A DNA stretch of 16,996 nt from an uncultured Verrucomicrobia subdivision 3 bacterium (GTDB lineage: Bacteria; Verrucomicrobiota; Verrucomicrobiae; Limisphaerales; CAMLLE01): assembly GCA_946480555.1 (NCBI GenBank), contig CAMLLE010000012.1, positions 1 to 16,996 of the forward strand, in the 5' to 3' direction. How positions within the stretch are numbered: position 1 is the stretch's first letter; every line of letters starts with the position of its first letter. The translations under genes and the position numbers were made by a program. Below, one piece after another: positions 7,376-15,570 of the stretch. The notes under the pieces are model-generated. The model ran no database searches and was not told the DNA's origin. It worked only from the letters and a program-made list of their open reading frames with translations.

Positions 7376-10300
7376 GTGCACATTCGTTTTCTTCTTGGAC
7401 CTGCGGGCAGCGGCAAAACGTTCCGCTGTCTGGCGGAAATCCGCGAAGCATTGCACGCAAATCCGGAAGGCGATCCGCTGGTTTTTCTCGCGCCCAAGCA
7501 AGCCACCTTCCAGCTCGAGCGCCAGTTGCTGGCAGACGGCGATTTGCCCGGTTACACACGCCTGCACATTCTTTCCTTCGAACGCCTCGCGCGTTTCGTC
7601 TTTCAACAACTGCAAAAGCCCGAGCCGGAATTGCTCCAGGAAGAAGGCCGCGTCATGGTCCTCCGCGCGTTGCTCGAGCGGAAGCGCGATGAACTTCAGG
7701 TCTTCCGCGCGACTGCCCGGCTGCCCGGTTTTGCCCGCCAGCTCAGCGAGTTCCTGCGCGAACTCCAGCAGCATCACGTCTCCGCAGCCCAGCTCGACAA
7801 GCTCGTGGCCGATCTCGGTGGTGCCAGCCGGCTGCCGGGGAAATTGCGCGACATCGGAATTGTCTCGCGCGCCTACACCGAATGGCTGCACGAACACAAA
7901 CTTCAGGATGCTGACAACCTCCTCGACCTCGCCACGGCCGAACTGAAACAACTGGAACTTTCCGGCCGGGAGATTCGCGTCGGCGGCTTGTGGATGGATG
8001 GCTTCGCGCAAATGACACCGCAGGAGCGCGAGCTTCTCGCGGCCACGATCCAGCGTTCCGCCAGGGCCACGCTCAGCTTCTGCCTCGATTCCGAACCGCG
8101 CGAAGCACCGCCATGGCACTCTGCCTGGGCACCCGTCGCGGAAGCGTTCGCCAAATGCCGCGATGAGCTCAGTGCTTTGTCCGGCGCAAAGGTGATAGTC
8201 GAAGTTCTTCCGCGCGATCCGGTTCGCAGCCGGTTTGACGCCAGTCCGATGCTTGCGCATCTCGAAAAGCACTGGACCGCCCCGAAGCCGTTTCTGAATC
8301 CCGATGCCACGGCTCCCGCCTTTTCAAGTTCGTCATTGCGCATCGTTTCCTGCCCGAATCCCGAGGTCGAAGTGGAGTTCGCCGCTCGCGAGATTCGTCG
8401 CTGCGTCCGCGAGACCGGCGTGCGTTATCGTGACACGGCGCTGCTGCTGCGCCATCTCGACGGCTATCACGACGCCGTTCGAAGGGTTTTTGGGCGATAC
8501 GAAATTCCGTTCTTCCTTGATCGCCGTGAATCGGTCGCGCATCACCCGCTGGCTGAGCTCACGCGCCACGCGTTGCGCATCGCTGCCTTTGGCTGGGAAC
8601 ACGAGGACTGGTTCGCCGCGCTGAAAACGGGCTTGGTCTGCCCGGATGACAGCGGCCTGGACTGGCTCGAAAACGAGGCGCTCGCCCGCGGATGGCGTGG
8701 GGCGGCGTTCTGGACCAAGCCCATTCAACTGCCGAAGGCTCCGGAAGCGATGGTTCAACGGATGGAATCGCTGCGACAGCAGGTCGCGCCGCCATTCGAG
8801 ACTTTCTGCCACGCGCTCGGCGCCGCAGGCAATCGCGTTTCAGGCAGAGCGTTGACGCGCGCCGTGCGCGTTCTTTGGTCGCAGTTGAAAGTGGATCGGC
8901 AGCTTCAGCGCTGGAACGACGCAACCACCAGCGTCCGTCTGCCAAACCCGCATGTTCATGAAACCGTCTGGACGCAATTGCTCGCGTGGCTGGAGAACGT
9001 GGAACGCGCGTTCTGCGATGAAAGCTTTTTCCTGAATGAATGGTTGCCAATTGTGGAAGCGGGACTTGGCAATCTCACGGTGGGTGTGATTCCTCCCGCG
9101 CTGGACCAGGTGCTCGTCGGCGCCGTGGACCGCTCGCGCAATCCAGACCTGCAACTCGCCTTCGTGCTCGGCATGAACGAAGGTGTTTTTCCCGCGCCAC
9201 CGGGGAATCCCGTACTGCTGAATCGCGCGGAGCGGGAAACCCTGGCGGACCACAACGCTCCGCTGGGCTCGGGCTTCCTGACGCAGATCGGGCTGGAGCG
9301 TTATTACGGTTACATTGCCTGCACGCGGGCGCGCAGCAGGCTGATCGTGACCTTCGCGGAACGCGATTCCTCCGGACGCGAGCTGAATTCTTCCGTGTTC
9401 ATTTCGGATTTGTGCCGGAATTTTCCCGCGCTGGCTTCGGATGCTTACCCAGGCGTCCGCCAACTCGCGGAAGTCGAACACTGGAGCGAAGCCGCGGCGT
9501 TGCTGCTGCAGAATGGCGATGCTGCGCGACATCCCGAACTGCTCGCACACAACGCAGCCATGGCCGAAGCGTTCGCGAAATGGAATCAGCTCGCCCGCTG
9601 CGCCGACGAACTCTCACTGCCACCGGAATTGGTGGATCAGATTCACGGACCTGAACTGCGTACGTCGGTGAGCGCGTTGGAAGATTTCGCCGCCTGCCCG
9701 TTCCGCTTCTTCGTCGGGCATGGCTTGCGCGCTACGGAGCGCGTGGAATTTGAAATCGACCCGCGCGAGAAAGGCAGCTTTCAGCATGAAATCCTCCAGG
9801 CATTTCATCTTCAACTGGCAAAGCGCGGGAAACGCTGGCGCGACGTGACGCCAACGGAAGCGCGGCAGTTGATCCGCCACCTCGGCGAATCGCTGCTGCC
9901 GGAGTTCAAGGACGGCTTGTTCAACGCGGCGCAGGCGCGGCGGTTCACAGGGATGATGCTGATCGAAGGCCTGGAGAGGCTGATGGAAACATTGATCCGC
10001 TGGACGGCGCATTATCGTTTCGACCCCGCGGTGGTGGAAATGGAGTTTGGATTGAACGAACAGAACCTGCCGGGATGGCGGATCGATCTGGATGATCGCC
10101 ACGCGCTGGTGCTGCGCGGTCGCATCGATCGCGTGGATTTGTGCCGCGTCGAAGAAACGGGCGAAACGCTGGCGGTCGTGATCGACTACAAGTCCAGCGC
10201 CCGGGAGCTGGATCGCGTGTTGCTCGACCATGGTTTGCAGTTGCAGCTGATGGCTTACCTTGGAGCGCTCGAACAGGTTCAAAGCTCGGGAAAGTTATCT

Positions 10301-10750
10301 GCCGAGAAGCTGATTCCCGCCGGGGCGTTTTATGTCGCATTGAACGGCGGCGGTGGTTCCGTTCGCACGCGGCGCGAAGAACAGGATGGGCGGGACGAAG
10401 CACGCCGGATTTGGTCGCGTCATCGCGGCCGATTCGATGGCGATCACCTCCGGCTCTTTGACGAACGCGGCGGGCCGAAGGGCGAGCAGTTCGAGTTCAG
10501 AATCAACAAGGATGGATCGTTCGCGAAGGTTGGAAACGAAGCGTTGGCCGCGTGCGAATTCCAGGGGCTGGTCCGCAAGGTCGAAGAATTTCTGCGCCAG
10601 CACGGCAGCGAAATCTACGCGGGCCGCGCGAACATCGCGCCGTTCCGGTATCGCGGCCAGACCGCGTGCGACCATTGCGATTATCGGCCCGTGTGCCGGT
10701 TCGATCCCTGGACGCAGCCGTTCCGGATCTTGAAGCCGGCAACGCCATGA
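7376..10750 (+). CDS. addB: AddB subunit of the AddAB helicase-nuclease
   Basis: With AddA this forms the enzyme that unwinds and resects double-strand DNA ends for RecA loading. The 1124-residue length suits AddB (Bacillus AddB is about 1166). The N-terminus carries the family's Walker A motif, GPAGSGKT at residues 8-15. The C-terminal nuclease domain has GRIDRVD with Asp918 and the D937-Y-K939 catalytic core. Four cysteines at 774 (FAACPFRFF) and 1098, 1101 and 1107 (TACDHCDYRPVC) have the spacing of the AddB iron-sulfur cluster that staples the nuclease domain. The start is GTG 7376: it puts Walker A where the family has it, and there is no in-frame ATG just upstream. GGAG at 7371-7374 is too close to be a normal Shine-Dalgarno. 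The addB-addA order matches Bacillus. The generic alternative name is PD-(D/E)XK nuclease family protein. Confidence 0.9.
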   Translation: MHIRFLLGPAGSGKTFRCLAEIREALHANPEGDPLVFLAPKQATFQLERQLLADGDLPGYTRLHILSFERLARFVFQQLQKPEPELLQEEGRVMVLRALLERKRDELQVFRATARLPGFARQLSEFLRELQQHHVSAAQLDKLVADLGGASRLPGKLRDIGIVSRAYTEWLHEHKLQDADNLLDLATAELKQLELSGREIRVGGLWMDGFAQMTPQERELLAATIQRSARATLSFCLDSEPREAPPWHSAWAPVAEAFAKCRDELSALSGAKVIVEVLPRDPVRSRFDASPMLAHLEKHWTAPKPFLNPDATAPAFSSSSLRIVSCPNPEVEVEFAAREIRRCVRETGVRYRDTALLLRHLDGYHDAVRRVFGRYEIPFFLDRRESVAHHPLAELTRHALRIAAFGWEHEDWFAALKTGLVCPDDSGLDWLENEALARGWRGAAFWTKPIQLPKAPEAMVQRMESLRQQVAPPFETFCHALGAAGNRVSGRALTRAVRVLWSQLKVDRQLQRWNDATTSVRLPNPHVHETVWTQLLAWLENVERAFCDESFFLNEWLPIVEAGLGNLTVGVIPPALDQVLVGAVDRSRNPDLQLAFVLGMNEGVFPAPPGNPVLLNRAERETLADHNAPLGSGFLTQIGLERYYGYIACTRARSRLIVTFAERDSSGRELNSSVFISDLCRNFPALASDAYPGVRQLAEVEHWSEAAALLLQNGDAARHPELLAHNAAMAEAFAKWNQLARCADELSLPPELVDQIHGPELRTSVSALEDFAACPFRFFVGHGLRATERVEFEIDPREKGSFQHEILQAFHLQLAKRGKRWRDVTPTEARQLIRHLGESLLPEFKDGLFNAAQARRFTGMMLIEGLERLMETLIRWTAHYRFDPAVVEMEFGLNEQNLPGWRIDLDDRHALVLRGRIDRVDLCRVEETGETLAVVIDYKSSARELDRVLLDHGLQLQLMAYLGALEQVQSSGKLSAEKLIPAGAFYVALNGGGGSVRTRREEQDGRDEARRIWSRHRGRFDGDHLRLFDERGGPKGEQFEFRINKDGSFAKVGNEALAACEFQGLVRKVEEFLRQHGSEIYAGRANIAPFRYRGQTACDHCDYRPVCRFDPWTQPFRILKPATP

Positions 10751-10785
10751 GTCATCGCATCCAGTGCTTTGGAGGTTCTCGTTGA
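10747..10785 (+). promoter_or_regulatory. addB-addA junction: 12-codon bridging ORF with start/stop overlaps
   Basis: The addB stop TGA (10748-10750) sits inside ATGA. That ATG (10747) opens a 12-codon frame, MSHRIQCFGGSR, whose TGA (10783-10785) overlaps the TTG start of addA (10782-10784) as TTGA. The frame contains the addA Shine-Dalgarno. The layout would let terminating ribosomes pass from addB through the small ORF to addA, keeping the two subunits balanced. The overlaps are exact in the sequence; translation of the small ORF is inferred and it may be coincidence. Confidence 0.4.
10771..10775 (+). promoter_or_regulatory. Shine-Dalgarno fixing the addA start
   Basis: GGAGG lies six bases before TTG 10782, an ideal distance. 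Most other genes in this window have no such site, so this one argues for the TTG over the in-frame GTG at 10764, which lies before the GGAGG. Confidence 0.7.
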
Positions 10786-13700
10786 GCGATCACCCTACAG
10801 GCGCCCAGCAGCAGGCGATCACGGCACGCGGCAATATTCTGGTCGTGGCGGGCGCGGGCACTGGAAAGACCAGCACGCTCGTGCAGCGCTGCATGAAGCT
10901 GCTGGAAGACGGCGTGTCACTGGAGAACATCCTCATGGTGACCTTCACCGAAGCCGCCGCGGCCGAAATGCGCGGACGCATCCGCGAAGCGTTGCAGGCG
11001 AAGGCGGAGATGGCGGTGCAGAAGACAACCGCCCCCGCGATCCAACCAACACGCGCAGAACGCCGGCCCGGCTCCGAACAAATCGAAAAGCAGATCGCCC
11101 TGCTCGATTCCGCCCTGATCTGCACGTTGCACAGCTTCTGCCTGCAACTCGTCCGCGAACATTTCTACGAGCTCGGCATTGATCCCGACATCAGCGTTCT
11201 CGACGAACAGCAAACTCGCCCGATGATGCACCGCATTTTGGACGACATTTTCGAACGTCACTACGGCGGCACGTCGGAAGCCGATCGCGCGGTGCAGAAG
11301 CTTGTTCGCAATCAAGCGCGCGGCACCGACGACCAACTTCGGGCGCTGATCCTCAAGCTGCATCGTTATGTTCAGTCCCTTGCCGATCCGGCGGGCTGGA
11401 TTGCGCACCAGCGGCGCGTCTTTATCAATCCGGAGCCTGACTGCTGGCGCGAATGGTTCGTCAGCGGCTTCACTGAATGGCGCGCCCTTTGGCTGCCGAT
11501 TTTGAAGGTGCATTCCGAAGTGCCCGCCATCCGGGACTCCATCGAGGCACTCGAATGCGCCGGCTCTCTGCAGGGTGAAAACCTTGGGCGGTTGACCCGG
11601 GCGGCAACTGCGCTGCGAAGGATTGTCGCCGCGCTGGATGACAAGGCGAACTGGCCGCGCGGAACGAAGACCACCGTCGGGAAGGCGGTCGAGAAATTCA
11701 TGGAAGAAGTGGAGTTCCTTGAATCCGTTGCGCCGGCGGATGCTGCCGATGCTGCTGACCCGTTGAAGGAAGATTGGGATTTGATCCGGCACGACATGCT
11801 CACCTTGCTTGCGCTGACGGAGGAATTTGGCAGCGCCTTCAGTCGCGCGAAACGCGAGCTCGGCGGTGTGGATTTCGCCGATCTGGAGCAGCTTTCACTG
11901 CGCGTGTTGCGGGACGCTTCCGGCGCGCTGACCCCCGCCTCCATGCGCTGGCGCGCGCAACTGGAGCACGTGTTCGTGGATGAATATCAGGACATCAACG
12001 CCGCGCAGGATGCGATCCTTGTGGCGATCAGTCGTGAGGGCGCGGCATCAAATCGGTTCCTGGTCGGCGACGTGAAGCAAAGCATTTACCGCTTTCGCCT
12101 CGCCGATCCGACGATCTTCCGAAGTTATGAAACCGTCTGGTCCTCCGATGCGCATTCGCATCGCATTTCGCTGACCGACAACTTCCGCAGCCGGCGCGGC
12201 GTCCTCGATTTTGTGAATGCGCTCGGTGGTTCGCTGCTGCGCGAATCCATCGGCGGCGTCGGATACGAACCGCTGGATTTTGGCGATCCGATCGGCCGCG
12301 CCGCACTGGGCAATGCAGACCACGCTCCGCGTGTGGAATTGCATTTGATCTGCCGTCTGGACGCCGATGCGCGGGACAGCACCGGCGAGGGCGAGGCAAC
12401 GGAGCTGGCCGATCTTCTCGCCACCGAACGCGAGGCGCGGCTGGTGGGGATGCAATTGAAGCGGCTGAAAGAGGAGCAGCACAGCATCTGGGACAAAGCG
12501 GGAAAAGAGTTTCGGCCCGTCGAATGGCGCGATATGGCCGTGCTGTTACGCTCGCCGAGCAGCAGGGTGGAAGCATTCGCCAAGGAATTTGCCCGACTGG
12601 GGATCCCGCTCGAAGCGGCGCGCGGTGGATTCTTTGAAAGCCCCGAGATCAGCGACCTGGTTTCGCTTCTGAAGCTGCTCGACAATCCGCTTCAAGATGT
12701 GCCCCTGCTCGCCGTTCTGCGGTCGCCGCTGGTTGCCATGTCGGTGCCTGAACTGGCCGAGATTCGCGCGAGTGAAGATCGGACGAGGCGCGCAAAGTTC
12801 TTCTGGCAGGCCGCCAAACGATTCTGGTCGGAAGGCCGGGTGGGTTTTGGTTCGGAAGGCGCGCCGAGGCTTTCCACCGATTCAGAGGCCAACTCACGCC
12901 GCGAATACACCTGGCGCAAGCTCAACCTGTTTTTTGACCGATTGGAGGGCTGGCGGGAACTGGTTCGCCAAAGCTCGTTGTCGCATTGCCTGGAAACGGC
13001 GCTGGTCGAAACACATTACGAACTGCTGCTGCGGGCCGGACCGCGCGGCGATCAACAACTCGCGAACGTGCGCCGCCTTCTGGAGCTGGCGCGCGAATAC
13101 GATCCCTATCAACGCCAGGGACTGTTCCGATTCCTTCGCTTCATCCGCGCGCAAGAAGAAGCAACGACCGAACTGGAACCGGCGGCGGCAACGCGCGACG
13201 CAGTTCAATTGACGAGCATTCATCGGAGCAAAGGGCTGGAATTCCCCGTCGTCGCACTCGCTGGAATGGGCGCTCGCTTCAATGAACGCGACCTGACCGA
13301 AAGCATTTTGCTGGATGAACAGTTCGGTCTTTGCAGCACGGTCACGCCGACGGAAGGCGGGCAGCGCTATCCCAGCCTCCCTTTCTGGCTGGCGAAACGG
13401 CGTCAGCGACGCGAACTCCTCGGTGAAGAACTGCGGCTGCTCTACGTGGCGCTGACCCGCGCACGCGACACGCTGGTTCTCGTGGGAACATCCGGCAGGA
13501 AAGGCGACGGCTGCTGGGCGGATGAAGAACCCGCCGCGCTCACGGACCAGAAAGTTCTCTCCGCGCGAAGTCATTTGGACTGGCTGAAGGCATGGCTGCC
13601 CCACGCGACGGCGGCCGGTGACTGGAGCAATGACCGTGAAGGCAGAAATGCGCTGCTGCAATGGGCATTGTACGACGAGAATGACGCGCGATTGGTCCTT

Positions 13701-14477
13701 ACCCCCGCGCTCCCGCGTCCGGCGCGGGAGAGTGTGATTATCCACCATTCCGGAGCGAATGACGCGGCGGAATCCGCGAAAGTGGTTGCGCGGCTGGCTT
13801 GGAACTATCCGTTTGTTGCCGCGACGCAGCAGCAAGCCAAGAGCAGCGTGACGGAATTGCGGCGCGGGCAGCTGGACGAAGAAGCGGCGCCAGCGAAGTT
13901 CGCACCGCGTTCCGGCTTTGTTCTGCCCAAACCTGACCGCCTGAACGCCGCCGACATCGGGACGGCGCACCATGAGTTTCTTCAAGCCGTCCGGCTTGCG
14001 ACGGAGCTTCCGAAGCGGACGCTGATCGCGGAAGCCGCACGGTTGCAGCAGACCGGCTGGTTGAAGGCGGAACAAGTCCGGGCTCTGGACTTCGATGCAC
14101 TCGAAGCGTTCTGGAAAACGAAGCTCGGACGCGAGGTGCTGGATCATCGCGGATCCGTCGAGCGCGAAATGCCTTTCACGGCCCGCCTTTCCGCGGATGA
14201 TCTGGCGGAGTTGAAGCTCGGCGGCGCAAATGGGTTTGGCGCGGAGGAATTCGTTGTGGTGCAGGGTGTCGCCGACCTGGTGGTGGTCTTGCGCAACGAA
14301 CTCTGGCTGGTCGATTTCAAAACGGATGCCGTGACGGAACTCGAGTTGCCGCAAAAAGTGAAAGCGTATCGTCCGCAGCTGGAGCTTTATTCGCTGGCAT
14401 TGTCACGAATTTACCGGCGCCCCGTCACGCGCCGGGCATTGTACTTCTTGAGCGTGCGAGAGTTGGTCGAAGTGTAG
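10782..14477 (+). CDS. addA: AddA subunit of the AddAB helicase-nuclease
   Basis: This is a UvrD-like SF1A helicase fused to a RecB-type nuclease. From the TTG start the product is 1231 residues, almost the same as Bacillus AddA. Helicase motifs, in order: Walker A AGAGTGKT 23-30, Ia FTEAAAAEM, II D400-E-Y-Q-D404, III VGDVKQSIYRFR from 428, IV LTDNFRS, V IHRSKGLEFP 813-822, VI EELRLLYVALTRA 882-894. The C-terminal nuclease has the early GTAHHEF motif, Asp1165 in GVADL, D1178-F-K1180-T, and Gln1199 in the QLELYSLAL helix, so it looks active. TTG 10782 is preferred because of the GGAGG six bases upstream and because MSDHPTGAQQQAI begins like other AddA proteins; the in-frame GTG at 10764 is the alternative. 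It follows addB by 31 bases. A hairpin with T-tract lies downstream. Confidence 0.92.
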   Translation: MSDHPTGAQQQAITARGNILVVAGAGTGKTSTLVQRCMKLLEDGVSLENILMVTFTEAAAAEMRGRIREALQAKAEMAVQKTTAPAIQPTRAERRPGSEQIEKQIALLDSALICTLHSFCLQLVREHFYELGIDPDISVLDEQQTRPMMHRILDDIFERHYGGTSEADRAVQKLVRNQARGTDDQLRALILKLHRYVQSLADPAGWIAHQRRVFINPEPDCWREWFVSGFTEWRALWLPILKVHSEVPAIRDSIEALECAGSLQGENLGRLTRAATALRRIVAALDDKANWPRGTKTTVGKAVEKFMEEVEFLESVAPADAADAADPLKEDWDLIRHDMLTLLALTEEFGSAFSRAKRELGGVDFADLEQLSLRVLRDASGALTPASMRWRAQLEHVFVDEYQDINAAQDAILVAISREGAASNRFLVGDVKQSIYRFRLADPTIFRSYETVWSSDAHSHRISLTDNFRSRRGVLDFVNALGGSLLRESIGGVGYEPLDFGDPIGRAALGNADHAPRVELHLICRLDADARDSTGEGEATELADLLATEREARLVGMQLKRLKEEQHSIWDKAGKEFRPVEWRDMAVLLRSPSSRVEAFAKEFARLGIPLEAARGGFFESPEISDLVSLLKLLDNPLQDVPLLAVLRSPLVAMSVPELAEIRASEDRTRRAKFFWQAAKRFWSEGRVGFGSEGAPRLSTDSEANSRREYTWRKLNLFFDRLEGWRELVRQSSLSHCLETALVETHYELLLRAGPRGDQQLANVRRLLELAREYDPYQRQGLFRFLRFIRAQEEATTELEPAAATRDAVQLTSIHRSKGLEFPVVALAGMGARFNERDLTESILLDEQFGLCSTVTPTEGGQRYPSLPFWLAKRRQRRELLGEELRLLYVALTRARDTLVLVGTSGRKGDGCWADEEPAALTDQKVLSARSHLDWLKAWLPHATAAGDWSNDREGRNALLQWALYDENDARLVLTPALPRPARESVIIHHSGANDAAESAKVVARLAWNYPFVAATQQQAKSSVTELRRGQLDEEAAPAKFAPRSGFVLPKPDRLNAADIGTAHHEFLQAVRLATELPKRTLIAEAARLQQTGWLKAEQVRALDFDALEAFWKTKLGREVLDHRGSVEREMPFTARLSADDLAELKLGGANGFGAEEFVVVQGVADLVVVLRNELWLVDFKTDAVTELELPQKVKAYRPQLELYSLALSRIYRRPVTRRALYFLSVRELVEV

Positions 14478-14542
14478 TTGGAACCGCTTCAGGTTATCGT
14501 AACGCAACCATGGTCAGGGAACGCATCAGGCGGTGCGGAAAA

Positions 14543-14575
14543 TTGGGGCAAAGCAGCAGCTTTGCCCAACCTTTT
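14543..14575. terminator. Probable bidirectional terminator between addA and the grpE-like gene
   Basis: TTGGGGCAAAGC (14543-14554) pairs with GCTTTGCCCAA (14559-14569) across an AGCA loop, with one bulged G. Read rightward it is followed by CCTTTT. Read leftward the flank at 14538-14542 gives a short T-run (AATTTTCC). It lies between two convergent stop codons, where one hairpin could serve both genes. The short T-runs keep this from being certain. Confidence 0.65.
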
Positions 14576-14594
14576 CAGCAGGCGGAGGCCCCGC

Positions 14595-15500
14595 TCAGAG
14601 CAGGTCGGCCTGGCCGGGTTTTGATTCCTTCGATTCGAGCGTTGGCTGTGGGGCGGATTCCTCGGCGGGAGTTTCGGTTGAAGGTGCTGGTTCCGCGGGC
14701 GCTTCGGCCGGGGCCTCCTTCTCCAGTTCCACGACGGCGGGGCGGATGAGCCTGCCTTGATAGGCAAAACCCGCGGCCAGGGTTGTGCCGATTTTCGCGC
14801 CTTCGGGTGCCTTGGCCTCCGGGCCTTGAGCGAGCTGGTGTTTCTGAGCTTCGAATGGTTCACCCGGCGCAGCGGTGAACGGAGTGAGGCCAATGCGGCG
14901 CGCTGCATCGACGCAAGCCATCTGGAAACGTCCGATTTGCTCCGCCACACCCGGTTGGCGCGCGCGCAGAGCAGCTTGGTGCAACGCAAACACGTGATCG
15001 AGAATGCGGACGACGACCTGCAGCCATTCCACTTCGCCGCGCCGCAGCTTTTCCACTTCCAGGCGCAGCGTGGCCTTTTCGCCATCATTTGTCTTCTGGA
15101 TGAAGTCGTTGAACGCCTTCACTTCCGATGCCATGCCTTCCGCAATGCTCTTTGCGGTTGCGGCCGTTTTGTCGGCGGAATCGCGGATGGTCTGCCACTG
15201 GCCCGTGGCGAAGCCGATCTGTTCGGCGAGCTTCTCCAAATTCTGCAATTGCGACGTCGTGGACAGCAGCTTATCCGCTTCGGCAAATTTCAATTCGGCC
15301 TGATACTGCCTGAGAAAGGGAGTGATGCTGATCCAGGAGCCGATGGCTACGCAGGCCACGTAGGCGGCGATTTCGACCGCGCCGTGCGGAGCGGAACTCT
15401 GGCTGTGAATGAGCCACGCGAGCGCAAGGAGCAGCGCGTCGCCCAGGAAGAACGGCCATTTGGAAATTTTCGGAGCAGTGGCAGCGGTCATGTTGCGCAT
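14595..15500 (-). CDS. Membrane-anchored GrpE-like protein
   Basis: The 301-residue product has two predicted N-terminal membrane segments (about 16-32 and 41-62). A long helical region follows (about 66-160, rich in Leu, Glu, Lys and Gln), probably a coiled coil. Residues 185-260 resemble the GrpE head: APGEPFEAQKHQLA near 211-224 and GRLIRPAVVELE at 249-260 match the G-x-x-F...H and GRxLRPAxV elements of GrpE, the nucleotide-exchange factor of DnaK. A disordered Ala/Glu/Pro tail (262-301) ends it. Canonical GrpE is soluble and about 200 residues, so this is not simply the housekeeping copy; no dnaK or dnaJ is nearby. It might recruit DnaK-type chaperones at the membrane, or use only the fold. 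The start is ATG 15500; Met4 is an alternative. It diverges from the lipid kinase across a 70-base gap that must hold both promoters. Confidence 0.68.
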   Translation of the reverse strand: MRNMTAATAPKISKWPFFLGDALLLALAWLIHSQSSAPHGAVEIAAYVACVAIGSWISITPFLRQYQAELKFAEADKLLSTTSQLQNLEKLAEQIGFATGQWQTIRDSADKTAATAKSIAEGMASEVKAFNDFIQKTNDGEKATLRLEVEKLRRGEVEWLQVVVRILDHVFALHQAALRARQPGVAEQIGRFQMACVDAARRIGLTPFTAAPGEPFEAQKHQLAQGPEAKAPEGAKIGTTLAAGFAYQGRLIRPAVVELEKEAPAEAPAEPAPSTETPAEESAPQPTLESKESKPGQADLL

Positions 15501-15570
15501 GGTTAACGGAAGCGTGGATCAACTCAAGTTTTCCTCGACTCAGCGCACGCCCGCCGCCAAATCATTCGCG

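Noticed and set aside
7369..7692. ATG at 7369 as an alternative start near addB
   Set aside because: It is in a different frame from addB; that frame gives an Arg/Ser-rich peptide of 107 codons without the Walker A motif.
6815..8272. A 485-codon minus-strand open frame spanning the beta-CASP/addB gap
   Set aside because: It covers the 3' end of one well-supported gene and the 5' end of another on the opposite strand, and its translation lacks domain features.
12894..14354. A 486-codon minus-strand open frame inside addA
   Set aside because: It is fully antisense to helicase motifs V and VI and most of the nuclease domain of AddA, which are clearly coding, and has no family resemblance.
5897..14477. 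A defence island or new anti-phage system built on the beta-CASP nuclease and AddAB
   Set aside because: AddAB is a standard repair enzyme with complete canonical motifs, the neighbours are housekeeping or envelope genes, and there is no integrase, transposase or toxin-like gene in the window.
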